Source: Chlorokybus atmophyticus
Lineage: Eukaryota; Streptophyta; Chlorokybophyceae; Chlorokybales; Chlorokybaceae
Length of the DNA stretch: 64,000 bases
Direction: 5' to 3'
Assembly: GCA_009103225.1 (NCBI GenBank)
Contig: RHPI01001715.1
Location: 1,260,428 to 1,324,427 of the forward strand
The notes under the pieces were generated by a model that saw nothing but the letters and a program-made list of their open reading frames with translations, was not told where the DNA came from and made no database searches. Within the stretch, counting starts at the first letter, position 1. Every line of letters starts with the position of its first letter. Shown in pieces: positions 1 to 11,012 of the stretch. The position numbers and the translations under genes are program-made.

Positions 1-2451
1 TGAAAACTCTGTTGTGACCGCAAGCGTCCTGACCCGCAGCCGCTGCCACTCGCACGACACCACATGCTGGCAGCTGGTAAGGCCCGGCCATTCTGGCGAA
101 TAGTCGTCATGATCATTCATGGTTGCTATCGTGCATATGCGCGTGTGTTTGCATGCAGCAGCACAACAACTTACGATACGGTGTTGACTGTGACGACGAG
201 TTGCGCAGTTGCCACGAAACCAGCGGACTCCACCATCGCTGTGATAACCTTGTCTCCCGGGCTATTGTACTGACAAAAGTTCTCAGCAACACTTGGGTCC
301 GGTCTCTGCCATCAGCAAAGGCATCTCATCTATGACTGTTGACTGTTGCAACATGCATGCATGCATGCACGCGGCCAACGCGAGCTCAACAACATCAGCA
401 GCTGCTCACCACATTGTCCGGACCACAATCAACCGTGTAGCTGCGACTCTGGCAATAGGGGATATCAGTAACCGGAGTGACTCTAAACCGCTCTCCTACA
501 TGGGCTTCATTGTTGTCAGTCCTGGTTTCTGCGGTAAGGCTCCGGATGATAAATGCCCGCGGGCCGGGGACCGTGAGTGTGGTGTCAAGCACTATCGGGT
601 CGGGTGAGGCAGCGCAGGGTGAGGGGCTACTGGCTCGAACTCTGATTGTGTACACGCCCGGGGGCTTCACGAAATTGTCGAGATACGGTCTGTCCCCGAC
701 GGCATCGTCGAATGCACCGTCGTTGTCGATGTCCCACGCGAGAGTGCGATGCTGCCCGCACGCGTCAAACCCGCCGGATGCACCCAGCTCAATGTAGTCG
801 CTGCACTCCTCCAGGGTGTACGGCCCGGCACTGCACAATCGGCACAACAGAGCAGAGTGACACTCATGCGGCCAACATGCATGCTATGCAAGGACGCAAG
901 GTCAGTGCGCATGTCCTTGCGTGTGTAGCTGGCGCCAGAAGGGCAAGCACGCTGCACGCTGCTGTCACTTACTATGGGATGGTGCCGATCGTTTGGGTCG
1001 TGCTCAGTCCGAAGCACCACTTGCCAGGCTGCAAAGGCAAGAAACAGATAAGTGGGACTGCCAAGCCTCTCCGGAGGACACAGGTTATGCATGCGTGCAC
1101 AGGCACGCATGCAAATGCATGTGTGCATAAGCCTATGCGGCTGCAAAAGGCCGCATGTTGTTAGTTGTATGCGCATGTGCAAGCGTGATTGCATGCAGCG
1201 GTGCGGGCGGGCGAATGCATGCATGTATGCAATCTCGCTCGCCTCCAACGCTCGTTAAATGTGAAGAGCGACTGGAAGGAAATTCTGCCCACCTGCCCGA
1301 TGTTGGAACCTTGTGTGGTTGTATTGGCGATGGCAGCGGTGCGCCCGCCGGGCAGGCTGTAGCCGCGGATTCCATTCCCGACATCGAAGCCAGCTTGAGC
1401 TGTGCAACAGAAGCACACGAACCCCAACCTCTTATGATCAGGTTGTGCACACAGCATGTGCAAGAGGGTGAAGTGTGTGGGGCTGGAGGGTGACCACATA
1501 CCATGGTAGCTGTAGACGGTGGCAAGGCTAGGTTGGGGTCTATCGCTGGCGTACAGTAAGAAAAGGAAGGTTGTGTCGGTGTTGAAAGCAATCACTATCT
1601 GAAATGTTCCGGCTTCTTCTGTGAATGAGCAGCACCGTTTGACCTGCGCACATTGAAAAAGATGTCACTGCATCACATCTCAACAGCGCACGTGCACGCG
1701 AACGCAGAGGCACACACCTTGTTCCAGGTGACAATGACGGCTGATGTTGCGGCGAAGCCAGCTGCAAGTTGTTCGGTAGGAAAGGCTTCACGAGCGTCGT
1801 CGCTGATGCCGGCAAGGACGGCCGTGTCGTCGACCGTGCGGTACGTGGTTTCGCCGCAGTCTGGGCATCTGGTGTCGAGGGCTGTCCAGAAGCCTGCCAC
1901 CATGCTGTAGTACGTGGTTCGCTGAGGGAAGGGGAAGTTCACAGAACTGGACGCGGTAATCAACTTTTTGAAATGCAGTGCCCCGTTGCTGTTAATGTAC
2001 AAGCCGCGTATGCTTGGAGAACCAAACACAGGCACTGCGGATGGCAGGGGGACCAGGTTGGAAGAACATGAATAGCACCTGCTCTCCACAAAGACACGGA
2101 GAGAGAGTTACATGCTCGGACTCGGACATCCTGGTGCTTGCCATCTGCAACAGGGCCATGCACAGTCTACACATGCATGCATTATAGCCATGATCAGTGG
2201 GCTAGGCGCAGGACTATGTCTAACCCCAACAGCTAATGCAAGCCAGCTATGTGACAACAACGTCAACATTAGCCCTAACTTGACAAGTCACCTTGTTGGC
2301 ATTGCACAAACGCACAATCGGGCGACACAAATACGTACTTTTTCATTGTTTTGTCGCCATTGGCAGCACCAAAGGAGTAGAACTCGTCCACTGAGAGGGC
2401 GGAGGCGCAGGCAGCTAGAAGCGCCAGAGACAGCATCCATGCCGCCGCCAT
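1..2451 (-). CDS. Secreted NIDO-domain / PKD-like extracellular protein, 3' end outside the window
   Basis: I do not recognise a named orthologue. Exons, read 5' to 3' on the minus strand, are 2451-2339, 2078-1718, 1598-1502, 1399-1293, 1028-973, 830-410, 269-175 and 73-1 (open at the edge). All have GT-AG borders and matching phases, giving 441 codons so far. The protein starts with a hydrophobic signal peptide (MAAAWMLSLALLAACASA). A NIDO (nidogen-like) domain of about 190 residues follows: a YSFGAANGD start, LYINSNGALHF, AVIVTWNKV, a YSYHG segment, AQAGFDVG and SNIGQPGKW. The large sixth exon and the seventh contain a PKD-like Ig fold (LAWDIDNDGAF, then YNSPGDKV and a terminal QLVVTV strand). 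NIDO and PKD domains are known from extracellular adhesion or matrix proteins, so a wall, matrix or cell-surface role is inferred. The start at 2451 is chosen because it begins the signal peptide. The fit of the NIDO consensus across four introns makes the model strong; the function is unknown. Confidence 0.82.
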
Positions 2452-4020
2452 TGCCACTGGCGGCGGTGAAGAAGGAGAAGCTCGACCCATCCTTGCGGCC
2501 TGCAAAGAAGGCAAGCAGCCAAGCACAAGAATGGTCGGAGAAATCAAGGCCTATGTTTGCAGCTGAGCCGAAGGTTGTGAATAGGCAACCAAGCAATGGC
2601 GAACAGCAAAAAAACAGACTGAAGTGCGTGCATGCAAGCTTGAGCTCACGCACGCACGCACGCACGCACGCAGACATGCACAGCGGAGCAGCACACAGAG
2701 TGGAAATGCGAGGCGTCGGCAGCAGCAAGCGATCGCAGCAACAAGGCAGAGATAGCGTTTCAGACACAGACAGGCCCAAGCACAGAGCACTCACCGGGCC
2801 GCACAACACAGCGTAGCGGCGGCGGCCACCAAGGGCACTGTGCGCTAGTCGCAAGTGAAGCAAAGCTCACATACACTTCTCTGCTTGCACAGGGCAAGCT
2901 CAGCTGTGGTACGGTACCACATCCCCGGCTTTGACATTCATAAAAAAGAAAAGACATATAGCTTACTGAAAGGTGCCATGTAAGTAAGCTACGTGACGTA
3001 AGGCCCAAAGCCTAAGCAAAGCCTAATAGTATTCGGCCAATGAGCCATTGCTTGGGGCTCTTCATTAAAGGTACATATCAGTCACATCAGGCCAGATGCT
3101 GCGCGGCTGCCTACTCGTAGAGAGCGCGTGGTACTCCTGTGGGCAAGTCGCGGGTGCGTGCGCGGCAAAAGTGCAAGCTGCGCCTACCAACACCTACCAA
3201 ACGTTACATCGGCTGTGGGTATAATATGCCAACTATGAGTCACGACTTATACCTTTAAGTCATAATGTGACGCTTAAAACCACCGCACTGTCACTAAAAC
3301 TGGCCGCAATTGCAGTAGGCTTGTTATGTGCGCTACTGAGAAATCTACCGCTAAGAAAACCGCCGGAGAATGTTTCACTGCATTGCGTTTCTGCCCTGCT
3401 AGCAGTGCCCTCGTATATAGGCCTGCAGCAAGATTCGTAAGCTCCAAGCGGCGCGCGTTCAGGTGTACTACTACTTGCTTGAGCAAGACGCTGGTGCGTG
3501 CGGGGGGAAACCGAAAAGTAGTTGGGAGGAGAGACTCACGGTCCGTTTATACGTGAGTTACATGGATGAAGCTACAGGTAGCGGGCACGCGGTTGCCTGT
3601 AGGCGGGGACACCTGACTCACTTGACTCGCCTGAATTAATGCGAAGCCAGGCCTGTAGCCAAGCTGAGATACTGTCTAGCACCCAAGGCACCCAAACTCG
3701 CTCGTACTCTACCAATTCTAACCAAGCATGCTGGGCGCCTTTAGTCAAGCTACCAGGGGTGGCATTGCACACTACAGAACACAAACTGAATGTTGCATTG
3801 CATGCTTCATGTATGCGTTTTTGTGCATGCTCCCGAGTGTACCGACATGCAGTGTTGACATTTTGAGTTTGCGAAGCTTGTAATGCCACAACGGCAAATA
3901 AACACATTACCATAACAATGAGCAATTGCAGCCAATTGCAGACAATCAGTACCAACAGTGCGAGCATGCACCAACATTTTCTACAGCGGTAGGTAAGCTA
4001 GGTAGTGCAACGATACCAAA
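2452..4020. other. Spacer between the NIDO gene and the ABC1K gene
   Basis: This stretch of about 1.6 kb holds the presumed promoter and 5' UTR of the NIDO gene and the 3' flank of the ABC1K gene. I see a short run of CGCA repeats (about 2648-2671) and scattered TGCATG motifs. No exon passes a coding and splice-phase check. Confidence 0.6.
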
Positions 4021-7000
4021 CTATACTATACCCATAATCTGCTTCTCCAACTTGTCCAACCGTTTCACCTTAAGCACAGACACCAGCGACTGCAGCATGA
4101 AGAAGCCGCACATCGCAAAGCTCGCTAGCGCAGGTTGCCTCACGGCATTTGCCTGCAGCGTCGTGCCAATGTTGGCAAAGGTTGCAGCCAAGACGCCCTT
4201 GAATATGAGCGACTGCATCTCCGCAACGCGCTTGAACGCGCGCTCGGACTCCAGCGTGCGCACCCGCAGCTTCAGATCTCCCTGCTCCAGCCTCTCAAGC
4301 ACGTTCTCCAACTTAGCAATGCGGTCGGGGCCCTTGAACAGATTGCCGATGGCGGAGTTGTTCCTCTGCAGACGCGTGCTCAAGTCCTTCACCACCAGGT
4401 TGACGCCCACCTCTTTGAGGTTGAGGATCTCCTGCACGAACGGCTTTGCGATCTCAGTGATGTCGAAACGGGGGTCAAGGCTCTTGCCGATGCCGTCCAG
4501 GACCGTGAAGGAGCGGACGACAAACGTGAAGGTTGCGGGAAAGCGGAATGGTTGATCGGCGGCAACGGCCAGAAGGTCTTCACCTATGCTCGCAAGCCGT
4601 TGGCTGCGCTTGGCTTGCTTCTCTTCTTTGGATAGCTTGGGTTTGAACCCAGCGACCTCACCTTGCTGCTTCTCTTCCTTCTGCTTTTTCAACCTTTCAC
4701 CAAAGGAGTCCAAGAAGAACTGCGCTGTCCTTCGAATTGATACCATGTCACCGGTGGGTACGAGCACGCCCATCTTCACCATCGCATCCAGCACCTTGCT
4801 GGCATCACGCTCGTAAACAGCGTAAAAGGCGTCCTGCAAACCGCTGCGGATGTCCTTGTTGATCCTTCCCATCATACCAAAGTCATAGTAGATCAACCTC
4901 CCGCCTGTCTCCGCGTCTACAGCAATGTTGCCTGGATGCTGCACCATACAATTACATGTAATTAGTGAGATGCGAGTTGGAGGACAGAACAGACTAAAGC
5001 ACCAGGTGTGTACCGGATCTGCATGGAAGAAACCGTGCCGCAGAATCTGCATGAGGTAGCTCTCCACGCTTAACCTAGCCAGGCGCTGGCGGTCCAAGCC
5101 CAATCTGTCTATGCCAGCTGCATCATTGATCTTCAGGCCGGGAGCGTACTCCTGTACATAGCGATGACCCAGTGAGATCAGCAACAGCTCTCACACACTA
5201 GCAAGCTCTCATGCATACAGATTGAGTTGCATTTTCAATGGCACCATTGTAAGGACTCGCTTGGTTGTGTACGGCCAGTAGATCTCCGGAACCTTGACCC
5301 AAGGCTCATTGGCAAAATTCCTCCTGAACTCCTCAGAATTCTCACCTTCCTGCAAACGTGCTGGTTAAGCAACCCAACACAGTGGCCTCCAAGCAGTAGT
5401 GTAAACAAACTTTGCTTGCGCACTGTTACAAACTGTTCAAAGGAAAATAAACGATGGCTTACCTGTACATAGTCAATCTCGCGGTACAACATCTGTGCGC
5501 ACTCGTCATAGATGGCAACCCAGTCACGCTTGGCACCATCAGTCTTGGGGTCAATCTTCTGCAGGTTGACGGCCAGAACTCTGAGGTTCTTCAAGTCAAT
5601 ATCAAACAGGTCCTGCCAGACACACACCCTATGAGCAAGCAACGCAAAATAAGGCGCAAAAGGGCGACTTCCATGTAACACCAATGGTGCTTACCTTCAG
5701 TCCAGGTCGCTGGACCTTTATAACCACCTGCTTCCCATTCAACACCGCTCGATGAACCTGCACCGCGAGCAACAGTAAATACATGTAGAGAATGTCCTGT
5801 GCCGGATGAGCGTCTGATATGTGAGGACCAGGCCGACAAACACTCTGCGCTTTGCAGACCTGCCCAAGACTGGCAGCAGCTATGGGAACATCTTCAAACG
5901 AGTCAAAAACAGCCTCAACCGGCCTGCCAAGCTCTTCTTCAATGATTTGGCGAGCGACTGTATGATCAAAGGGGGGCACTCTATCCTGTGAGGTATACAA
6001 TATCAGCGGCATTACCACATAACACTGTTGCATGCCGTCAACCACTTGGTGTGTTTACTAACATCTAACCATGCTGGCACGCCTGCAAACGTTGATGCAC
6101 AATTGTGGCAGCTGCTGGCATCTCAGCAAGATGTCTCACCTGTAGAGACTCCAACTCCTTCACAAACTCCGGTGATAACACATCAACACGTGTGCTGAAC
6201 TGCTGTCCTAGTTTGATGAAAGTAGGTCCCAACCGCAACAACTCATCCTTTACCCATCTAGCAAGGATGCTTCTCCTTTCGGACTGCTTCGCGGGTGTCA
6301 TGCCACCCTGATAACCAATGACTGAGCAACTGCCGTCACAACCCTACGGCTGTTCAACTTGCAAAGCGTACCTTGTAAGTCCATTTCTGCTTTATCAGAA
6401 AATTCTTGATGAAGAAACTGGCCACAAACTTCCAAATCTCAAATGAGCGCTGCAACGTGCCATAGGTCTTGAAGCGGTTCCACTTGCCGCCTGCAGCCTC
6501 TGCCACAACCGCTGCGGCCTTAAGCTGGGATTGAGTGGGCGTCTGCAGTGGTGCTTCCAAAACTGGACTGCTGGTTGCGCTCGAAAATGGAGGCACCACC
6601 TGCGCGTGAGTGACACCAAATGGTCCATATAGGTTTGCACTAATACATTGAAAACCTTGGAGTAGACCTTTCCAGTCCCATGCCAGCATCCACACTAAAT
6701 GACACAAGACTGACGCGCACGCTCATGTGCGCGAACATGTGCAAAAGTGCTGTCCTGCAAGCACACGCGCGCACCTTTACGCATGCCACATGCAGCACAG
6801 CACCTTGGCATCAACAATCATGCATTATTCACACCAACTTCTTGAAAAACCTCTCGTCTAATGATTCTCGTCGCATACCGGCATGCAATCGACCAAGTGA
6901 AGTACGCACACATGCGCACAAGCCCCATCACAAACATGCACATGCATAAATTGATGAGCTCTCATAGTTGAAGTTACCCAACATACCGTTTGTTGTGAAG

Positions 7001-8164
7001 AACCAGATACGGATGCACCCAGAGACTCTTCCAGCCTCACACCGTTTGGTTCGTCAAACTCCTTCATAATAACTGCAGCGACTGCACTGGCATCAACACC
7101 ATTGCCGTTCAGCTGTTCGGCCTCCAGGACAGCAGTGCCGTTGCCATTTGCCTATCGCATGGCCATGAACCAATCAATAACCTGGCGACTGCAATTGCAG
7201 CTCAGCATATCTGTGACATTAAATTTAGTAAGGCTTATGACCATGACAAACTGCATGACATGTGAAAAAACAGCCAGCAAAACTGCAATAGACATTGCGT
7301 GTGGCTGACCAGGTTTGCAAGTCAGTGCCTACCGATAGCTAGAAAAACTTTCGCAAGCATACCAAAAACAAGCACAGTGCCCATGGAAGTGCCTTTTTAC
7401 TATAAGCACCTGGAGACAGCGTAAAATGTAGTTCTGCTGTCGCATGACTGAGGGTCACTGCACACAGCTTGCTATGAACCCCAGGGACGTGTTTTCGTAT
7501 ATTGAGTAATACATATCAAATGACGGGGAGCAGGCTTATAGCTGCAACAAATTGCGGAAGGCAGAACTGTTGCAGGCGAGCATACTAAACTAAAGACACG
7601 CCTACCCTGTACATGCATGACACTTTTATGGTGTTGAGCAGACAACGTCCACAACACATACAGATCTATGAGATTCTGAAATTATGGTGTTGAGCAGACA
7701 ACGTCCACAACACATACAGATCTATGAGATTCTGAGAAGCACTGAACATCTCAAAGGCACCTCACCTTGCGCTTGACCCCGTTGAGCTCCGCACCGTTCG
7801 TCGAGGCCTCAAGCACAGCTGCGTTGTTGGCCAAGGCCTCCTTCAAGTTGACGACGCCATTCGTGTACACCCCGTTCACCTGCCCGTTCCCGTTCCCGTT
7901 CAGCCCAGCGCTCCCGTTGCTCCCGTTGCTGGCTGAGTCTTCACGAAGGGCCTCCAGGGCAGCATCCTTGCCAGCTTGCGCCCACACCAGCAGAGGAGCT
8001 GCACCTCTTCTGCTGCTGTTGCTCTGCTTACTCCTCTGCAACGCTCTCCCAGACCCACCCACCGCAGCTCCCCTCACCACAGTCTTGCTGCTGGGCACCA
8101 CCTGGCAGCTGCCCGCAGCTGAGCCCAGCATCGCCGCCGCTGCCGCCGCCGTTGTCGTCGCCAT
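4021..8164 (-). CDS. Chloroplast ABC1/UbiB-type atypical kinase (ABC1K7/ABC1K8-like)
   Basis: This is an atypical protein kinase of the ABC1/ADCK/UbiB family. Land-plant plastid members act at plastoglobules or envelope membranes in prenyl-lipid metabolism and oxidative-stress tolerance. Ten exons on the minus strand are 8164-7766, 7151-6987, 6599-6372, 6307-6140, 5985-5860, 5757-5695, 5612-5463, 5349-5245, 5151-5014 and 4938-4021, encoding about 819 residues. The N-terminus is Ala/Ser-rich and acidic-poor like a transit peptide, followed by Asn/Gly-rich linker. Family motifs are [15 protein letters not shown] (the KxGQ signature), [11 protein letters not shown] (Ala-rich loop, split by an intron), VVIKVQRPG (the ATP-site lysine), HADPHPGN (split by an in-frame intron, 5013-4939) and YYDFGMMG (the DFG metal site). 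Two hydrophobic segments close the C-terminus, an arrangement I recall for OSA1/ABC1K8. The start at 8164 has a favourable context (AGCATGGCG); an upstream in-frame ATG lies at 8314. No key residue is missing. Assignment to K7 versus K8 is inference. Confidence 0.94.
7626..7737. repeat. 56-bp tandem duplication inside ABC1K intron 1
   Basis: Two essentially identical 56-bp units begin at 7626 and 7682 (TTATGGTGTTGAGCAG...). They lie deep in the first intron of the ABC1K gene, about 30 bp from the 5' splice site at 7765. No mismatch is obvious, so the duplication is recent. Confidence 0.95.
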
Positions 8165-8680
8165 GCTGGCCACACCTAGTGACGCCAGCTGGCAGCCTCG
8201 ACTAGGACACTTGCACACAGCTGCGAAAGGGCAGCCACTACTTGCCGCCGGATGCCCGCCCCCAGGTGTCTCCCAACGCATAGAGCGCGCACCCCTAAAC
8301 CCAGTCCGCTTCAACCATGCTTGTGCTGATATCTAGTAGTTTATCACTTGCTGCCGCAAAGGCACCGATGTAGATGCCACTGACCAGTACCAGGGTTGAA
8401 AGTTGACCGGGTCGCTTGTGACCTGCCAAGCATTGAGCGCTGCCTATTGGGTCCGTCGCGATTGCGCTTATGTGGCGGGGCCGCGCCTGGGCCGAGTTTT
8501 GAATTGTTTCTGGCCACCAGTATGAGGGGTAAGTCGCTGCCAGCCAGGTCCACACAAGTATCTAGCACTGATGAGAGATGACCGGTCGCTGGTCTCATGG
8601 GTTGGTAATCGTTGTGTGATGACAACTAAAAATTGTACATTTTCGATTTTTCCGGTATACAATAACACATACAAAACAAA
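8165..8680. other. 5' flank of the ABC1K gene
   Basis: This is the upstream region and probable promoter of the ABC1K gene. It contains an open frame extending to 8314 that could lengthen the protein. I found no other gene and no convincing TATA element. Confidence 0.4.
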
Positions 8681-8682
8681 CA

Positions 8683-9010
8683 GTCAACGAGCGGTGCGGC
8701 TGATTGGGCGGGATCGGGCCGGCCGGCCGACGGGGAGGCCGGCATTAGGGCACAAAGACACATCACGCGCACTGAGGGCCATCACACACGGCACCCGAAA
8801 CTACATGCCTGCCGCGCATACCGAGCAGCCCGCCTGCCTCTCATTGGCTATGCGACGTTTATCAGCTATCGGCCATTCGGTTTGTGTTAAACAAATCTCA
8901 ATATTCCAAAGCACATCCCCATATCGTGCAATTGCACAAAGTATATGCGAATGAATAAAAGAATCCATACATTTTGAGCACAATATGCACGGTCACATAT
9001 GCGTCATGTG
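8683..9010 (+). repeat. Dispersed repeat family, copy A (head only)
   Basis: The head begins with AACGAGCGGTGCGGCTG, then CCGGCC-rich sequence, CATTAGGGCACA and CTCATTGGCTA. The same order of blocks occurs at 9635-10470, at 29165-29990 and inverted at 46660-47910. Only the first 330 bp are present here; the copy stops where the MITE at 9020 begins. Confidence 0.75.
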
Positions 9011-9019
9011 TGCGTTATA

Positions 9020-9487
9020 CAGTCCACCCCCGCTAAAAGACTTGACTCCAAGAGAATAACCCCTTGTAGCATACATTTTGAGATCACCGACGATGCTACG
9101 GCAAATGTTAGTGCTTTAGAGAATATGACTAACCGCGAAGAGCATATTATTTTTCATAACATTTTTGCAAACGTAAGTGTGCAACGTAAGTGTTAACATT
9201 GAGGGAGTAGCGCGTGACGGGTTTGTCATCAGGCATAATGAGTGTAATGGACAAGGCGTGATGGGTACAGTGCAACGCGTAATCAGCATAATGAGCGTGA
9301 TGGCATAATAGACGTGACGTAATGCGCGTGATGTAATGGGTGTAATGGGCGTATTAAACTGCTTTATAGCATACAGATGCTCTTAATGTTTAAGACCATA
9401 TTATGCTCTTTATCGCCAAGAATATAACCCCGCCAGGAGCAAACTATCTTTAAAAATAAACAGTATGCTATTAAAAGGGGTGGACTG
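9020..9487. mobile_element. Pogo/Tc1-mariner-like MITE with TA target site
   Basis: The left end reads CAGTCCACCCCCGCTAAAAG and the right end is its near-perfect inverse (CTATTAAAAGGGGTGGACTG). The element is flanked by TA on both sides, as expected for the Tc1/mariner/pogo superfamily. It is 468 bp and has no transposase ORF, so it is non-autonomous. It contains a degenerate minisatellite. A second, partial end of the same type starts at 9538 (CAGTCTACCTCCACC). Confidence 0.8.
9230..9352. repeat. Degenerate minisatellite (TAATGRGCGTGATG-like units)
   Basis: Irregular 10-15 bp units built from TAATG, GCGTGATG and GGTGTAATGGGC recur for about 120 bp inside the MITE. Unit length drifts, so it is imperfect and old. 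Confidence 0.65.
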
Positions 9488-9634
9488 TACAATAAATGTT
9501 TTAATGTAATTAGGTACAACTATGTACCTTAACTGTACAGTCTACCTCCACCATAAAATTCACGTGTATCTTTCAGCTTTCATTCCATCAACGGGGTTAT
9601 TCTCTTGGCGATTACAATAATATATACCCTTTTA

Positions 9635-10470
9635 TTCTTTACCGGCCGGCCTGTCGGCATTCAACCTTCATCACATCCCGCGGCAGGGCCATCACACGGC
9701 ACCCGCGACTGCCGGGCTGCGCGGCACTATGTGCGGCCCGCCTGCTTCTCATTGGCTAGGCGGCGAGAACAAGCGTTACACCGTTAGATCTACCTAACAC
9801 GATCATGGCCGTTCAAAGCACATCCAATCTTCTAAGCGCATGCCAATAAATGTAAAATTAAGCACAATTCTGCATACGTGGCCGCTTATGGCTGCATATT
9901 GATCATTTTAATGTGTTACATTAATAATATTGATAAATATGCTGCAATATGGTGCAATATGGTGCAATATGGCTAGTAAGTGTTACAAAACTTAATCCAA
10001 TGTAACGTTTACGCCACGGTACGTGCTGCAAAATTGCAGTTAGTAATGCCGAGGTTACAACCATGAAAATAATGCTAACCTGAATTACCTTAACGTTAAG
10101 ATTCAACTAAACGAAAAATTGCATCGTTAGGCCACCATCTGGTCACGCATGGGATTGATCAAATGGGATCGCAACGGTGACAACAGCCAGTTGCTCAAAA
10201 AGGCAGCGAAATGGCCAATCATTGCAAAAATGCGTAAAAGATGCTAAAAAATATCTCAGCGGCAACCGCTTACCAACGGCGACTTAAAATTGCTAGGGAT
10301 TTAGTGCAATTGCGGCACAGTTAGTGGTTAAAACGGCCGCGCTTTTGGCGGTACGAGGTCGGGGCAGGCCTCATACCCCAAAGACATGCCGCCACTACTC
10401 ACCCTCGTTCTAACTAATCCACTCTACCCTTTGACGCTAATTGATTACACACTATAGTTACTGCGTCATC
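9635..10470 (+). repeat. Dispersed repeat family, copy B (near full length)
   Basis: This copy runs from CCGGCCGGCCTGTCGGCATT through CTCATTGGCTAGGCGGC, CACCATCTGGTCACGCATG and GGTTAAAACGGCCGCGC to ATGCCGCCACTACTCACC. It is collinear with the inverted copy at 46660-47640. No ORF over 60 codons is shared between copies, so it looks non-coding and non-autonomous. Confidence 0.85.
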
Positions 10471-10784
10471 AAACATGGTCAACAGCCGAACCAATGACAA
10501 ATATCACATGTACAGAGTATAATGTATGACCGCAGGTTGAATGCACGCATGACTTGTGTGCAATGTCTTTAAATTTGCATCTTGTATATCAAGATAAATG
10601 TTAAGTTGTATATTGCATGTGCATCTATGTTGTATGCAATAATAGATTCCATGCATCAATTGCAATTGCACAATTGTCTCTGCACATACGGCACATACTA
10701 TCACAAAGCGGTATATTACAGTACCCTTTAAAGGGTGATGATGTATTGCAACAGAATGTCATTTTTGATCATATAATATATGAT

Positions 10785-11012
10785 GATGTATAACCATTGT
10801 ACCTTCATTTTTATATTTTACTTACACAAAGAACTTGTTACATGTTATATTAAGACGTTATGTATAATTGTACCTGCGTGTCTATGTTATGTTATAATAT
10901 ATATTTTTGTAAGACCATCATATCTTCATTTTTTATATTTTTTACACAAAGAACTTAATGCATGTTATATCAAGACGTTTTGTAATTGTACCTGCGTGTC
11001 CGGATTATACTA
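10785..11012. repeat. About 123-bp imperfect tandem duplication
   Basis: Two AT-rich units start near 10794 and 10917. Both contain ATATTTT...ACACAAAGAACTT, CATGTTATAT.AAGACGTT and AATTGTACCTGCGTGTC in the same order. It is non-coding. Confidence 0.8.

Noticed and set aside
343-372. CRISPR-like or regulatory palindrome array
   Set aside because: The ATGCATGC repeats have no spacers and recur irregularly across the window; they are a compositional feature of this eukaryotic genome.
1133-1595. Continuous exon through 1250 in the NIDO gene (reading GRISFQ after SNIGQ)
   Set aside because: A CAG|GTGGGC donor at 1293 joined to the exon at 1028-973 restores the NIDO consensus SNIGQPGKW and the correct phase, so the read-through is intron.
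4939-5013. In-frame insertion in the ABC1K kinase
   Set aside because: It is bounded by GT and AG and separates HADP from HPGN, a motif that is continuous in the family, so it is an intron.
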